Shown in pieces: positions 37,200 through 45,569 of a stretch of 64,000 nucleotides of DNA. Origin of the DNA: an uncultured Lentibacter sp. (GTDB lineage: Bacteria > Pseudomonadota > Alphaproteobacteria > Rhodobacterales > Rhodobacteraceae); NCBI RefSeq assembly GCF_937123735.1, contig NZ_CAKZKL010000010.1:186001-250000 (forward strand), written 5' to 3'. Numbering within the stretch: position 1 is the stretch's first letter; each line of letters starts with the position of its first letter. The position numbers and the translations under genes are program-made. The notes below the pieces were generated by a model. The model had not been told where the DNA came from, made no database searches, and was given only the letters and a program-made list of their open reading frames with translations.

Positions 37200-39335
37200 T
37201 TATCGGCGCGCCATCTGTTTTACCCGCAGGCGGGCCTGATAGAGCAATGGCTCGGTATATCCGGAAGGTTGGGAGACGCCCTCCAAGACAAGCGCCTGAG
37301 CGGCCTTGAAGGCTTCGCCATCAAACGAAGGGGCCATCCGGCGATAGGCCGGATCATGCGCATTCTGGGCATCGACTTTCGGTGCCATGCGGCGGAAGGC
37401 GGCTTCGACCTGTTCGGTTGTGCAAATCCCATGGGTGATCCAATTGGCCAGATATTGCGCAGAAATGCGCAGGGTTGCCCGGTCTTCCATCAGCGCGACA
37501 TCATCAATGTCAGGCACTTTGGAGCAGCCGATTCCTTGATCAACCCAGCGCACAACATAGCCCAGAATAGACTGGCACGCGTTTTCCAGCTCGCGGGTGA
37601 CATCGGCTTGCGATAGGTTGCGCCCGAACATCACAGGCGGGGTCAGCAGATCTTTCAGCGCCGCGGGTTTGCGGGTGAGCAGGCTGTTTTGGACATCTGA
37701 CACAGCGACCTTGTGGTAATGCGTGGCGTGCAATGTGGCCGCTGTGGGGGAGGGCACCCATGCGGTGTTGGCACCGGCTTGGGGGTGGGTGATTTTTGCT
37801 TGCAACATATCAGCCATGTCATCCGGGCGCGCCCACATGCCTTTGCCGATTTGTGCTTGCCCCTTGAGCCCGGCGGCGAGGCCGGTATCGACATTGCCGT
37901 TTTCATAGGCGCCAAGCCAGGCACTTGCCGCCATTTCGCTGCGCGGGATCACCGGGCCGGCCTGCATCATCGTGTGGATCTCATCTCCGGTTCGGTCAAG
38001 AAAGCCTGTGTTGATAAAGACGCAGCGTGTCTTGACGGCCTCGATACAAGCGGCCAAGTTTGCCGAGGTGCGGCGCTCCTCATCCATAATACCCAATTTG
38101 ACCGTGTCGCGTGGCAGGCCGAGCATATCTTCCACCCGTCCGTAGAGCCTGTTGGAAAAAGCGGCTTCCTCCGGTCCGTGCATTTTGGGCTTCACCACAT
38201 AAACCGAACCACGGCGGGAGTTTCTCAAGCCGGTTGTTTTGGCCAGATCGTGCATGGCACATGCAACGGTGATCACGGCGTCCATGATGCCTTCCGGCGT
38301 TTCCTCGCCGTTCCACAAGATGGCATTATTGGTCATCAGGTGCCCCACATTGCGCACAAGCATCAATGCCCGGCCGGGGTGAACCTGTTCTTTGCCTTCT
38401 GGGGACAGATAGGAGATATCGCTGTTCAGCTGGCGTGTGAGCGTTGTGCCGTTTTTCTCAAAGCGCTCTGTCAGATCGCCCCGCATGAGGCCAAGCCAGT
38501 TGGCATAGACGACACATTTGTCTTCGGCATCTACGGCTGCAACGGAATCTTCGCAGTCTTGGATGGCTGTCAGCGCACTTTCCAGGCGCACATCAGATAT
38601 GCCTGCCGGGTCTGAGGCGCCGATTGGGCTGTTTGGGTCGATTTTTATCTCGATCAGCAAGCCATTGACCCGCAACAGCAGATCTCCGTTTGCGCGGTAG
38701 CCGGCATAGTGCTGCGGATTGGCCAGTGTTGTTGCGCCGCTGCTCAGGGTGAGGGTCAGCGTTTCCTGCGCAGAGATTTTTTGCACATCCGCCCAAGAGC
38801 CTTGAGCCAAGGGAGCAACTGCATCGAGATGGGCGCGCGCCCAGGCCACCACTTTGGCGCCGCGCTCGGCGTCATAGGCGGCACTTGTGGGGGAGCCTTC
38901 AATGGCGTCTGTGCCGTAAAGCGCATCATAAAGCGAACCCCAGCGGGCATTGGCCGCATTGAGCGCAAAACGGGCGTTCATGACAGGCACAACAAGCTGC
39001 GGCCCGGCTGTTGTGGCGATTTCAGGGTCCACATTCTGGACCTTGATGTCGAAGGGCTGAGGAGCCTCTTGCAGGTAACCGATTTCGCGCAGATGCGCCA
39101 TGGCGGCCTCTGGATCAATGGTTGTGCCTTTTCGTGATTGATACCAAGCGTCGATCTCTGCTTGAAGCGATTGGCGCTTTGCCAGCAGTGCCCGGTTTTG
39201 TGGCACGAGCTCTTTAAGCAAAGCAGAATACCCTGTCCAAAACGCATCTGGCGTGATGCCAAGCAGGATTTCATCTTCAATCAAGGCCGCCAATTCGGCA
39301 GCAACTTCAATGTCAGCGCGTTTTACATAAGACAT
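37200..39335 (-). CDS. glcB: Malate synthase G
   Basis: The 711-aa enzyme condenses glyoxylate with acetyl-CoA to malate. Length and blocks fit the G isoform (about 720 aa): NARWGSLYDALYGTDAI, the PGRALMLVRNVGHLMT block, the catalytic/metal region GSVYVVKPKMHGPEE, MDEERRTSANL and FINTGFLDRTGDEIHT. GGGAGG precedes the ATG at 39335. It heads a minus-strand set with glcG and a beta-hydroxyacid dehydrogenase and diverges from an IclR regulator, which probably controls it in response to glyoxylate or a related acid. Confidence 0.97.
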   Translation of the reverse strand: MSYVKRADIEVAAELAALIEDEILLGITPDAFWTGYSALLKELVPQNRALLAKRQSLQAEIDAWYQSRKGTTIDPEAAMAHLREIGYLQEAPQPFDIKVQNVDPEIATTAGPQLVVPVMNARFALNAANARWGSLYDALYGTDAIEGSPTSAAYDAERGAKVVAWARAHLDAVAPLAQGSWADVQKISAQETLTLTLSSGATTLANPQHYAGYRANGDLLLRVNGLLIEIKIDPNSPIGASDPAGISDVRLESALTAIQDCEDSVAAVDAEDKCVVYANWLGLMRGDLTERFEKNGTTLTRQLNSDISYLSPEGKEQVHPGRALMLVRNVGHLMTNNAILWNGEETPEGIMDAVITVACAMHDLAKTTGLRNSRRGSVYVVKPKMHGPEEAAFSNRLYGRVEDMLGLPRDTVKLGIMDEERRTSANLAACIEAVKTRCVFINTGFLDRTGDEIHTMMQAGPVIPRSEMAASAWLGAYENGNVDTGLAAGLKGQAQIGKGMWARPDDMADMLQAKITHPQAGANTAWVPSPTAATLHATHYHKVAVSDVQNSLLTRKPAALKDLLTPPVMFGRNLSQADVTRELENACQSILGYVVRWVDQGIGCSKVPDIDDVALMEDRATLRISAQYLANWITHGICTTEQVEAAFRRMAPKVDAQNAHDPAYRRMAPSFDGEAFKAAQALVLEGVSQPSGYTEPLLYQARLRVKQMARR

Positions 39336-39389
39336 GAGAGCCTCCCTTTTCTTCTTGCTAGACCGGGGCGGCGTAGGCTGCTAGCTGTG

Positions 39390-39406
39390 GTGAAAACCTT
39401 TTTCAC
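39390..39406. promoter_or_regulatory. Candidate IclR operator between glcB and iclR-type gene
   Basis: A perfect inverted repeat GTGAAAA-CCT-TTTTCAC lies in the 74-nt divergent space, 3 nt before the first IclR ATG. IclR-family operators are short AT-centred palindromes, so autoregulation and control of glcB are plausible. Its closeness to the start suggests the true start of the regulator may be the next ATG (39422). Confidence 0.55.
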
Positions 39407-39409
39407 GAT

Positions 39410-40192
39410 ATGGAAAACCTTATGAAGCAGAGCATGGGGCATGTGCAGTCGGTCCGGCGGGCCATGATGCTTTTGAAGGCCTTGTCCTGTTCCGACGAAG
39501 GCCACCGGGTGAGCGATCTGGCCCAGCAAACCGGGCTTGCTGTGTCAACGGCGCATCGGCTTTTGACGACGCTTGAGATGGAGAACTTTGCTTATTTCGA
39601 CCCTGAGAAGGCGCTTTGGCACATTGGACGAGAGGCCTATTCTGTCGGGTCGGCCTATGTTCAGAAGTATAATTTCATCACACCAGCCTTGCCCTATTTG
39701 CGCAGATTGCGCGATGCCACGCGCGAAACGGCCAACCTGGGTGTGCTGGATGACGACCAAATCGTCACGATTTCCCAAGTTGAAAGCCGGGAGATTGTGA
39801 GAGCGATTTCGCCCAGTGGCGGGCGTGTTCCAGCGCTTTGTTCCGGGATGGGCAAAGCGATTTTGGCCACTTGGTCAGATAGCGAAATTGCTCGATTTGC
39901 TGCCCGTATCGGGTTTCATCCGATGACCCCGCGTTCGCACCGCACGCTTGATGGGTTGATGGCGGAGATCGTGCGCATCCGGCGAATGGGCTATGCGGTG
40001 GATGATGAAGAACATGCCGCCGGATTAAGGTGTGTGGCGGCTGTGGTGTTGGCCGGGGCGGGAGATGCAATTTGTGCGATCTCGGTTTCCGCACTCTCCG
40101 CGCGGATGCCTGCGGACAGAGCCGAGGAGGTTGGGGTATTGGTGCGCGACATGGCCGGTTCACTCACCAATGCTTTGGCTGTGAAGCGTTAA
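39410..40192 (+). CDS. IclR-family transcriptional regulator
   Basis: The 260-aa regulator has a winged helix-turn-helix (about residues 10-70: VRRAMMLLKAL, HRVSDLAQQTGLAVSTAHRLLTTL) and an IclR effector domain (about 85-250) with PSGGRVPALCSGMGKAIL and YAVDDEEHAAGLRCVAAVV. It is divergent from malate synthase G. The likely effector is glyoxylate or a relative. Start could be 39410 or 39422; neither has a clear ribosome-binding site. Confidence 0.92.
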   Translation: MENLMKQSMGHVQSVRRAMMLLKALSCSDEGHRVSDLAQQTGLAVSTAHRLLTTLEMENFAYFDPEKALWHIGREAYSVGSAYVQKYNFITPALPYLRRLRDATRETANLGVLDDDQIVTISQVESREIVRAISPSGGRVPALCSGMGKAILATWSDSEIARFAARIGFHPMTPRSHRTLDGLMAEIVRIRRMGYAVDDEEHAAGLRCVAAVVLAGAGDAICAISVSALSARMPADRAEEVGVLVRDMAGSLTNALAVKR

Positions 40193-40379
40193 AATATTTT
40201 CCACTGCGCGGAAAATGCAGGTGGCTGAAACCTGTGGGTCTGTTTGTGAGCGCAGCAGCTGTGGCGTTGTCGCAATAAGACAGCTCGCTTGCATAATGAG
40301 AAATTTGCAATAAGCTGATCCCAAGATGCGATTTAATCGGGTGCGATAAACCTGATTTCATGCTGGGGAGGCGTAGCAT

Positions 40380-40904
40380 TTGGATTTCAAAGACGAGCGC
40401 ATTATTGCGGCGACACCTGATATGGTCTGGGCACATTTGTTGGACCCGGCGGTCTTGAAGGAATGCGTTCCAGGTTGCCAAAGCCTGACGGGGAGCGTGG
40501 AAGACGGGTTTGAAGCCGTCGTCGTGCAGCGGGTCGGCCCCGTGAAGGCGACGTTTACCGGAACTGTTCTTCTAAGCAACATAGACGCCCCCAAAAGCCT
40601 GACCATCAGCGGCAAAGGCGAAGGTGGTGTGGCCGGATTTGCCCGCGGCGGGGCAGATGTGACGCTTCAAGGCGAGGGTGCGAGCACAAGGCTGAGCTAT
40701 GTGGTGAATGCCCAGATCGGCGGCAAGCTTGCCCAATTGGGTTCGCGTATCATTGACAGCTTTGTGAGCAAGATGGCGGATCAGTTTTTCGAAAGTTTCC
40801 AAGCTCAAGTAGAGGGGGCACCAGCTGCGGATGCCAAGACACCGGGGGCAACACCCGGGTTTTGGCAAAGCCTTATAAACATGTTCAAAAAAATACTACG
40901 ATAA
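40380..40904 (+). CDS. coxG: CoxG-like SRPBCC protein
   Basis: The 174-aa protein matches the carbon monoxide dehydrogenase subunit G family (SRPBCC fold), with the N-terminal motif IIAATPDMVWAHLLDPAVLKECVPGCQSL cut by normal spacing and an Ala/Pro-rich linker to a hydrophobic/basic tail (WQSLINMFKKILR) that may attach to the membrane, as CoxG anchors CODH in Oligotropha. The TTG start is chosen because it gives the family N-terminus and GGGGAGG lies about 8 nt upstream. It is 12 nt before coxS. Confidence 0.85.
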   Translation: MDFKDERIIAATPDMVWAHLLDPAVLKECVPGCQSLTGSVEDGFEAVVVQRVGPVKATFTGTVLLSNIDAPKSLTISGKGEGGVAGFARGGADVTLQGEGASTRLSYVVNAQIGGKLAQLGSRIIDSFVSKMADQFFESFQAQVEGAPAADAKTPGATPGFWQSLINMFKKILR

Positions 40905-40916
40905 GGGAGAGAATGA

Positions 40917-41399
40917 ATGAAAATTGCGATGACTGTGAATGGTAAATCCGTATCGCGTGACGTGCCGGACAACACTTTGCTTGTCGAATATATTCGAGAC
41001 CATTTGCGCCTGACAGGCACTCATGTGGGATGTGACACCAGCCAATGTGGGGCTTGCGTGGTGCATGTTGACGGTCGCGCGATGAAATCTTGCACCATGT
41101 TGGCGGCCAGCGCTTCGGGGGCTCAGGTCACCACAGTGGAAGGGCTCGCCACCTCAAAAGACGAGCTGCACCCTATGCAGGTTGCCTTCAAGGAAAACCA
41201 TGGCTTGCAGTGTGGGTTTTGCACGCCGGGGATGATCATGACGGCCACAGACATGGTTGCGCGCTATCAAGGGCAGGGCAAAGAGCTGACCGAAGAAGCC
41301 ATCCGACACGAGCTTGAGGGCAATATTTGTCGCTGCACCGGCTATCATAACATTGTCAAATCTATCGTGGACGGTGCGTCCAAGATGACGACAGCATAA
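40917..41399 (+). CDS. coxS: Molybdenum hydroxylase small (2Fe-2S) subunit
   Basis: The 160-aa iron-sulfur subunit has two 2Fe-2S sites: CDTSQCGAC plus a downstream Cys (MKSC) for the plant-type cluster, and CGFC with CRC in [12 protein letters not shown] for the C-terminal cluster. It passes electrons from the molybdenum site of CoxL to the FAD of CoxM. Length and order (S, then L, then M) match the form II (BMS) type of CODH-like enzymes. The true reaction of this group is open. Confidence 0.95.
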   Translation: MKIAMTVNGKSVSRDVPDNTLLVEYIRDHLRLTGTHVGCDTSQCGACVVHVDGRAMKSCTMLAASASGAQVTTVEGLATSKDELHPMQVAFKENHGLQCGFCTPGMIMTATDMVARYQGQGKELTEEAIRHELEGNICRCTGYHNIVKSIVDGASKMTTA

Positions 41400-41412
41400 G
41401 GGGGGAATGAAA

Positions 41413-43773
41413 ATGTCTGAAGGAATTGGCGCGCGCGTTTTGCGCAAGGAAGACAAGAGGTTCATCACCGGCAAAGGCCGTTACACGGATGATATCATCG
41501 AGGCCAATCAGGCCTATGCCGCATTTGTGCGCAGCCCTCATGCCCACGCCCGGATTGTATCGGTTGATGCGTCGGCGGCACTGGCCATGGAGGGCGTTGA
41601 AACGGTTCTGATGGGCCCTGAGCTTGTGGCTGACGGAATTGGCAATATCATCTGCGGCTGGGGGGTGACCTCAAAAGACGGCAGCCCGATGAATATGGGG
41701 GCGTGGTCGGCTCTGGCCACTGAAAAAGTGCGCTATGTGGGCGATGCGGTGGCGATTGTTGTGGCGGACAGCAAGGCGCTTGCCAAATCTGCGGCCGAGG
41801 CGGTGGTTGTGGAGTATGAGGAGCTGCCGGTTGTGGTGGGCTCTGTGGAGGCTTTGGCCGAAGGCGCGCCGCAGCTTCATGAGAACGCGCCTGGAAACCT
41901 GATCTTTGATTGGGAAATCGGCGATTTGGCTCCGACAGATGCGGCCTTGGCCAGCGCGGCCCATGTGACTGAAATGGACATCACCAACAACCGGTTGGCC
42001 CCCAATCCGATGGAACCCAGATCGGCGATTGCGACGTTCAATGAAGCCGAGGACCATTACACCCTCTACACAACCAGCCAAAACCCACATGTGGCACGGC
42101 TGGTGTTGTCGGCCTTTTACAATGTCGCGCCCGAGCACAAGCTGCGGGTGATCGCTCCGGATGTTGGCGGTGGCTTTGGCTCCAAGATTTATATCTATCC
42201 CGAAGAGATTGCCTGTCTTTGGGCCGCGATGAAATGTGGCCGCTCCGTCAAATGGACATCGGACCGCACCGAAGCATTTTTGACGGATGCGCATGGGCGT
42301 GACCATGTTTCAACCGCCAAGATCGGCTTTGACAAGGATGGCAAGATTGTCGGCCTGAAAGTGAACACGAAAGCCAATCTTGGGGCGTATATGTCGTTGT
42401 TCAGCTCGGCGGTGCCGACCTATCTCTATGCAACGCTTTTGTCGGGTCAGTATGACATTGCCAATATTTATTGTGATGTTCAGGCCGTTTACACCAACAC
42501 CGTGCCGGTCGATGCCTACCGCGGTGCCGGGCGTCCGGAAGCCTGTTATCTGATTGAACGGCTGATGGAAACGGCTGCGCGCGAGATGGGCGTTGACCCG
42601 GCTGCGCTGCGCGCAAAGAACTTTGTGAAGTCCTTTCCACACCAAACACCGGTTATCATGGCCTATGACAGCGGTGATTTTGACGCCAATCTCAAGCAGG
42701 CGCAGGAAGCGGCGGATGTTGCCGGGTTTGCGGCGCGCAAGGCAGAAGCCGCGAGCCGCGGCAAATTGCGTGGGCTTGGATATTCCAACTACATTGAGGC
42801 TTGCGGCATTGCGCCGTCTGCGGCGGTTGGCAGTCTGGGCGCCGGTGTTGGCCTTTGGGAAAGTGCTGAAGTGCGGGTGAACCCGGTTGGCACGATCGAG
42901 ATCCTGACAGGCTCGCACAGCCACGGACAGGGCCATGAAACCACCTTTGCGCAAATTGTGGCCGAGCGCTTTGATTTGCCGACTGAAAACATCCAGATCG
43001 TTCATGGCGATACGGATAAAGTCCAGTTCGGGATGGGCACTTACGGCTCGCGGTCTGGTGCGGTGGGCATGTCGGCCATTGTCAAGGCGATGGACAAGGT
43101 TGAGGCCAAGGTCAAGAAGATCGCGGCGCATGTCTTGGAAGCAGGTGAAGATGACATTGTGATTGAAGGGGGCGCTGTGAAAGTGGCCGGCACCGACAAG
43201 CAGATGCTGTGGCACGAGGTTGGGCTTGCGGCCTACACGGCCCACAATATCCCTGAGGGCATGGAGCCGGGGCTCAAAGAGAGCGCTTTTTATGATCCTA
43301 CCAATTTTACCTTCCCGGCCGGATGCTACATCTGTGAAGTCGAGGTTGATCCGGAAACGGGTGTGACGGAGGTTGTGCAATTTGTGGCCTCTGATGACTT
43401 CGGCACGATAATCAACCCGATGATTGTAGAAGGTCAGGTGCATGGGGGTATTGCGCAGGGAATTGGCCAGGCGATGTTGGAGAATGTCGTCTATGACGAG
43501 ATGGGCCAGCAATTGTCTGCCAGCTACATGGATTACACCATGCCCCGTGCGGATGATCTGCCCAACTACTCGGTGCATCATGCCTCCACCGTTTGTCCGG
43601 GCAATCCGCTGGGGATGAAAGGATGCGGCGAAGCGGGGGCGATTGGATCACCACCTGCTGTGATCAACGCCATCACGGATGCCATTGGCAACAACAACCT
43701 GGCTATGCCTGCCACACCTGCTGCGGTTTGGGCCGCGTTGCAGGATGTGCAGAGCAAAATTGCAGCGGAATAA
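41413..43773 (+). CDS. coxL: Molybdenum hydroxylase large subunit, form II CoxL
   Basis: The 786-aa subunit binds the molybdopterin cytosine dinucleotide. The active-site loop reads AYRGAGR (residues 368-374), the form II signature, not the AYxCSFR of proven CO dehydrogenases, so the substrate may not be CO. Other MoCo-binding blocks are GGGFGSK, GQGHET and the MKGCGEAGAIG end motif with the catalytic Glu. ATG 41413 is preferred over 41407 because GGGGGG is correctly spaced from it. It is followed by coxM after 9 nt. Confidence 0.95.
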   Translation: MSEGIGARVLRKEDKRFITGKGRYTDDIIEANQAYAAFVRSPHAHARIVSVDASAALAMEGVETVLMGPELVADGIGNIICGWGVTSKDGSPMNMGAWSALATEKVRYVGDAVAIVVADSKALAKSAAEAVVVEYEELPVVVGSVEALAEGAPQLHENAPGNLIFDWEIGDLAPTDAALASAAHVTEMDITNNRLAPNPMEPRSAIATFNEAEDHYTLYTTSQNPHVARLVLSAFYNVAPEHKLRVIAPDVGGGFGSKIYIYPEEIACLWAAMKCGRSVKWTSDRTEAFLTDAHGRDHVSTAKIGFDKDGKIVGLKVNTKANLGAYMSLFSSAVPTYLYATLLSGQYDIANIYCDVQAVYTNTVPVDAYRGAGRPEACYLIERLMETAAREMGVDPAALRAKNFVKSFPHQTPVIMAYDSGDFDANLKQAQEAADVAGFAARKAEAASRGKLRGLGYSNYIEACGIAPSAAVGSLGAGVGLWESAEVRVNPVGTIEILTGSHSHGQGHETTFAQIVAERFDLPTENIQIVHGDTDKVQFGMGTYGSRSGAVGMSAIVKAMDKVEAKVKKIAAHVLEAGEDDIVIEGGAVKVAGTDKQMLWHEVGLAAYTAHNIPEGMEPGLKESAFYDPTNFTFPAGCYICEVEVDPETGVTEVVQFVASDDFGTIINPMIVEGQVHGGIAQGIGQAMLENVVYDEMGQQLSASYMDYTMPRADDLPNYSVHHASTVCPGNPLGMKGCGEAGAIGSPPAVINAITDAIGNNNLAMPATPAAVWAALQDVQSKIAAE

Positions 43774-43782
43774 GGAGTTTGG

Positions 43783-44613
43783 ATGATGTATGAGACAAAT
43801 TTCCACAGTGTATCTTCGCCCCAAGAAGCCGAGGCAATTTTGGCCACAGCGACAGATGCCAAGATCTTGGCTGGGGGGCAGACCCTGATCCCCACGATGA
43901 AGCAGAGGCTGGCTGCCCCCTCGGATGTGATTGATCTGAGCCGGGCAGAGGGTTTGCGTGGTGTGACCATCACCAAGCGCAAGGTCATGGGGGTTATAAA
44001 AGCAGATGGGGGCGAAACAGTTACCATTGGTGCAATGACAACCCATGCCGAGGTTGCTGCAAATGCCGAGTTGGCAGAGGTATTTCCAGCAATGTGCCGG
44101 TTGGCGGGCAATATCGGTGATCCTGCCGTGCGCCATCGGGGCACGATCGGCGGCTCTGTGGCCAATAATGATCCGGCTGCGGATTATCCGGCCGCTCTGC
44201 TGGCCCTCGCGGCAACGATCCATACCAACAAGCGCGAGATTGCAGCGTCAGACTACTTTCAGGGAATGTTTGAAACCGCACTTCAGGAGGGGGAAATTAT
44301 CACTGCGGTGAGTTTTCAGGCTCCGGCAGCAGGCGGATATGGCAAGTTTCCAAATCCAGCGTCGCGCTATGCCATGGCAGGGGTTTTCGTTGCGAGATCC
44401 AAGGACGGTGCTGTGCGTGTCGCGGTGACCGGGGCCGGCGAAAACGGTGTCTTCCGGCACGCGGGCCTCGAAGCTGCGCTGACGGCTGACTATTCGGCCA
44501 ATGCTGTGGATGGGGTCGAGGTTTCTGCGGAGGGCTTGATGTCCGATCTGCACGGAACAGCGGCTTACCGGGCCAATTTGATCAAGGTCATGGCCAAACG
44601 CGCTTTGGCATAA
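43783..44613 (+). CDS. coxM: Molybdenum hydroxylase FAD-binding medium subunit
   Basis: The 276-aa flavoprotein has the FAD motif ILAGGQTLIP (about residue 30) and GDPAVRHRGTIGGSVANNDPAADYP (in the TIGG region, about 110-135), typical of CoxM/CutM. It passes electrons from CoxS to the respiratory chain. AAGGAG lies 5 nt before the ATG. A hairpin follows 18 nt after the stop and separates it from coxD. Confidence 0.95.
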   Translation: MMYETNFHSVSSPQEAEAILATATDAKILAGGQTLIPTMKQRLAAPSDVIDLSRAEGLRGVTITKRKVMGVIKADGGETVTIGAMTTHAEVAANAELAEVFPAMCRLAGNIGDPAVRHRGTIGGSVANNDPAADYPAALLALAATIHTNKREIAASDYFQGMFETALQEGEIITAVSFQAPAAGGYGKFPNPASRYAMAGVFVARSKDGAVRVAVTGAGENGVFRHAGLEAALTADYSANAVDGVEVSAEGLMSDLHGTAAYRANLIKVMAKRALA

Positions 44614-44631
44614 GGGTCCATACGACTTCTG

Positions 44632-44659
44632 ACACCAGTTCCAGCCTTGGGACTGGTGT
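44632..44659 (+). terminator. Stem-loop between coxM and coxD
   Basis: ACACCAGT / ACTGGTGT arms (8 bp, plus T-G, C-G, C-G pairs) enclose AGCCTT. TTGCTTATTTT follows on the plus strand, a weak T-rich tract. It can act as a terminator or attenuator that makes coxDE less abundant than coxSLM. It ends 22 nt before the coxD GTG. Confidence 0.6.
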
Positions 44660-44681
44660 TGCTTATTTTGGGATATATGTC

Positions 44682-45569
44682 GTGCAAAAGCTTCCGAACT
44701 CGATTGATGAGACACTGACCCTGTTGGCGTCTGAGGGCTATGTGGCGGACCGGCCCATGGCAACCCTGACTTACCTGTCTCTGACGCTCAACCGCCCCAT
44801 TTTTCTGGAAGGGGAGGCGGGTGTTGGAAAAACCGAGTTGGCCAAGGTGATTGCAAAGGGCCTTGGACGAGAGCTTATCCGGCTTCAGTGCTATGAGGGG
44901 CTGGACACCGCGAGCTCGGTGTATGAGTGGAATTTTGCAGCCCAAATGCTCGCCATGCGCAACGGGGCTGAGGATGCGGATATCTACAGCGAGAAATATC
45001 TGATCAAACGGGCCTTGTTGCAGGCGGTTGAAGCGCATGACTCTGGGCCACCTGTGCTGTTGATTGATGAAATTGACCGCACGGATGCGCCCTTTGAAGC
45101 CTTTTTGCTGGAAGCGCTCTCGGATTTTCAGGTGACGGTGCCTGAGTTGGGTGTGATCAAAGCACCGCAACCTCCGATAGTTATTTTGACCTCCAACCGC
45201 ACCCGCGAGGTGCATGATGCGCTCAAACGTCGGTGCCTTTACCATTGGGTTGATTATCCGGATTTTGACCGAGAAATGGAAATTCTGGCTGCGCGCGTGC
45301 CGGAGGCCAAAGACGCGTTGAGCCGTGAGCTTGTGGCCTTTATTCACAAGCTTCGCGCGGAAGACCTTTTCAAACGCCCGGGGCTTGCAGAAACGTTGGA
45401 TTGGGCCAAATGCCTTGTGGCGCTGGATGTTGTGGCGCTTTCGCCGGATGTGATCACCGACACGATCGGAGCTGTGCTCAAATATCAAGATGACATTGCC
45501 AAGATCACAGGCGGGCCTGCGGCCCGGATTTTGGACCAAATAAAACAGGATATGCAGACCTTGCAATGA
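44682..45569 (+). CDS. coxD: MoxR-family AAA+ ATPase CoxD
   Basis: The 295-aa ATPase has Walker A GEAGVGKTELA (about residue 45), Walker B PPVLLIDEIDR and a sensor NR in LTSNRTREV. CoxD of Oligotropha is a chaperone-like ATPase that helps build the copper-sulfur-molybdenum site with CoxE and CoxF. It overlaps coxE by ATGA. The start is GTG, with GGGATA upstream. The gene is in a form II context, which makes the target of the maturation uncertain. Confidence 0.9.
   Translation: MQKLPNSIDETLTLLASEGYVADRPMATLTYLSLTLNRPIFLEGEAGVGKTELAKVIAKGLGRELIRLQCYEGLDTASSVYEWNFAAQMLAMRNGAEDADIYSEKYLIKRALLQAVEAHDSGPPVLLIDEIDRTDAPFEAFLLEALSDFQVTVPELGVIKAPQPPIVILTSNRTREVHDALKRRCLYHWVDYPDFDREMEILAARVPEAKDALSRELVAFIHKLRAEDLFKRPGLAETLDWAKCLVALDVVALSPDVITDTIGAVLKYQDDIAKITGGPAARILDQIKQDMQTLQ

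Noticed and set aside
42310..43581. Minus-strand frame of 423 codons opposite coxL
   Set aside because: Shadow of a clear molybdenum hydroxylase gene; no domain.
40380..44613. Calling this a CO dehydrogenase that oxidises CO
   Set aside because: The active-site loop is form II (AYRGAGR) and lacks the Cys that carries copper in proven enzymes.
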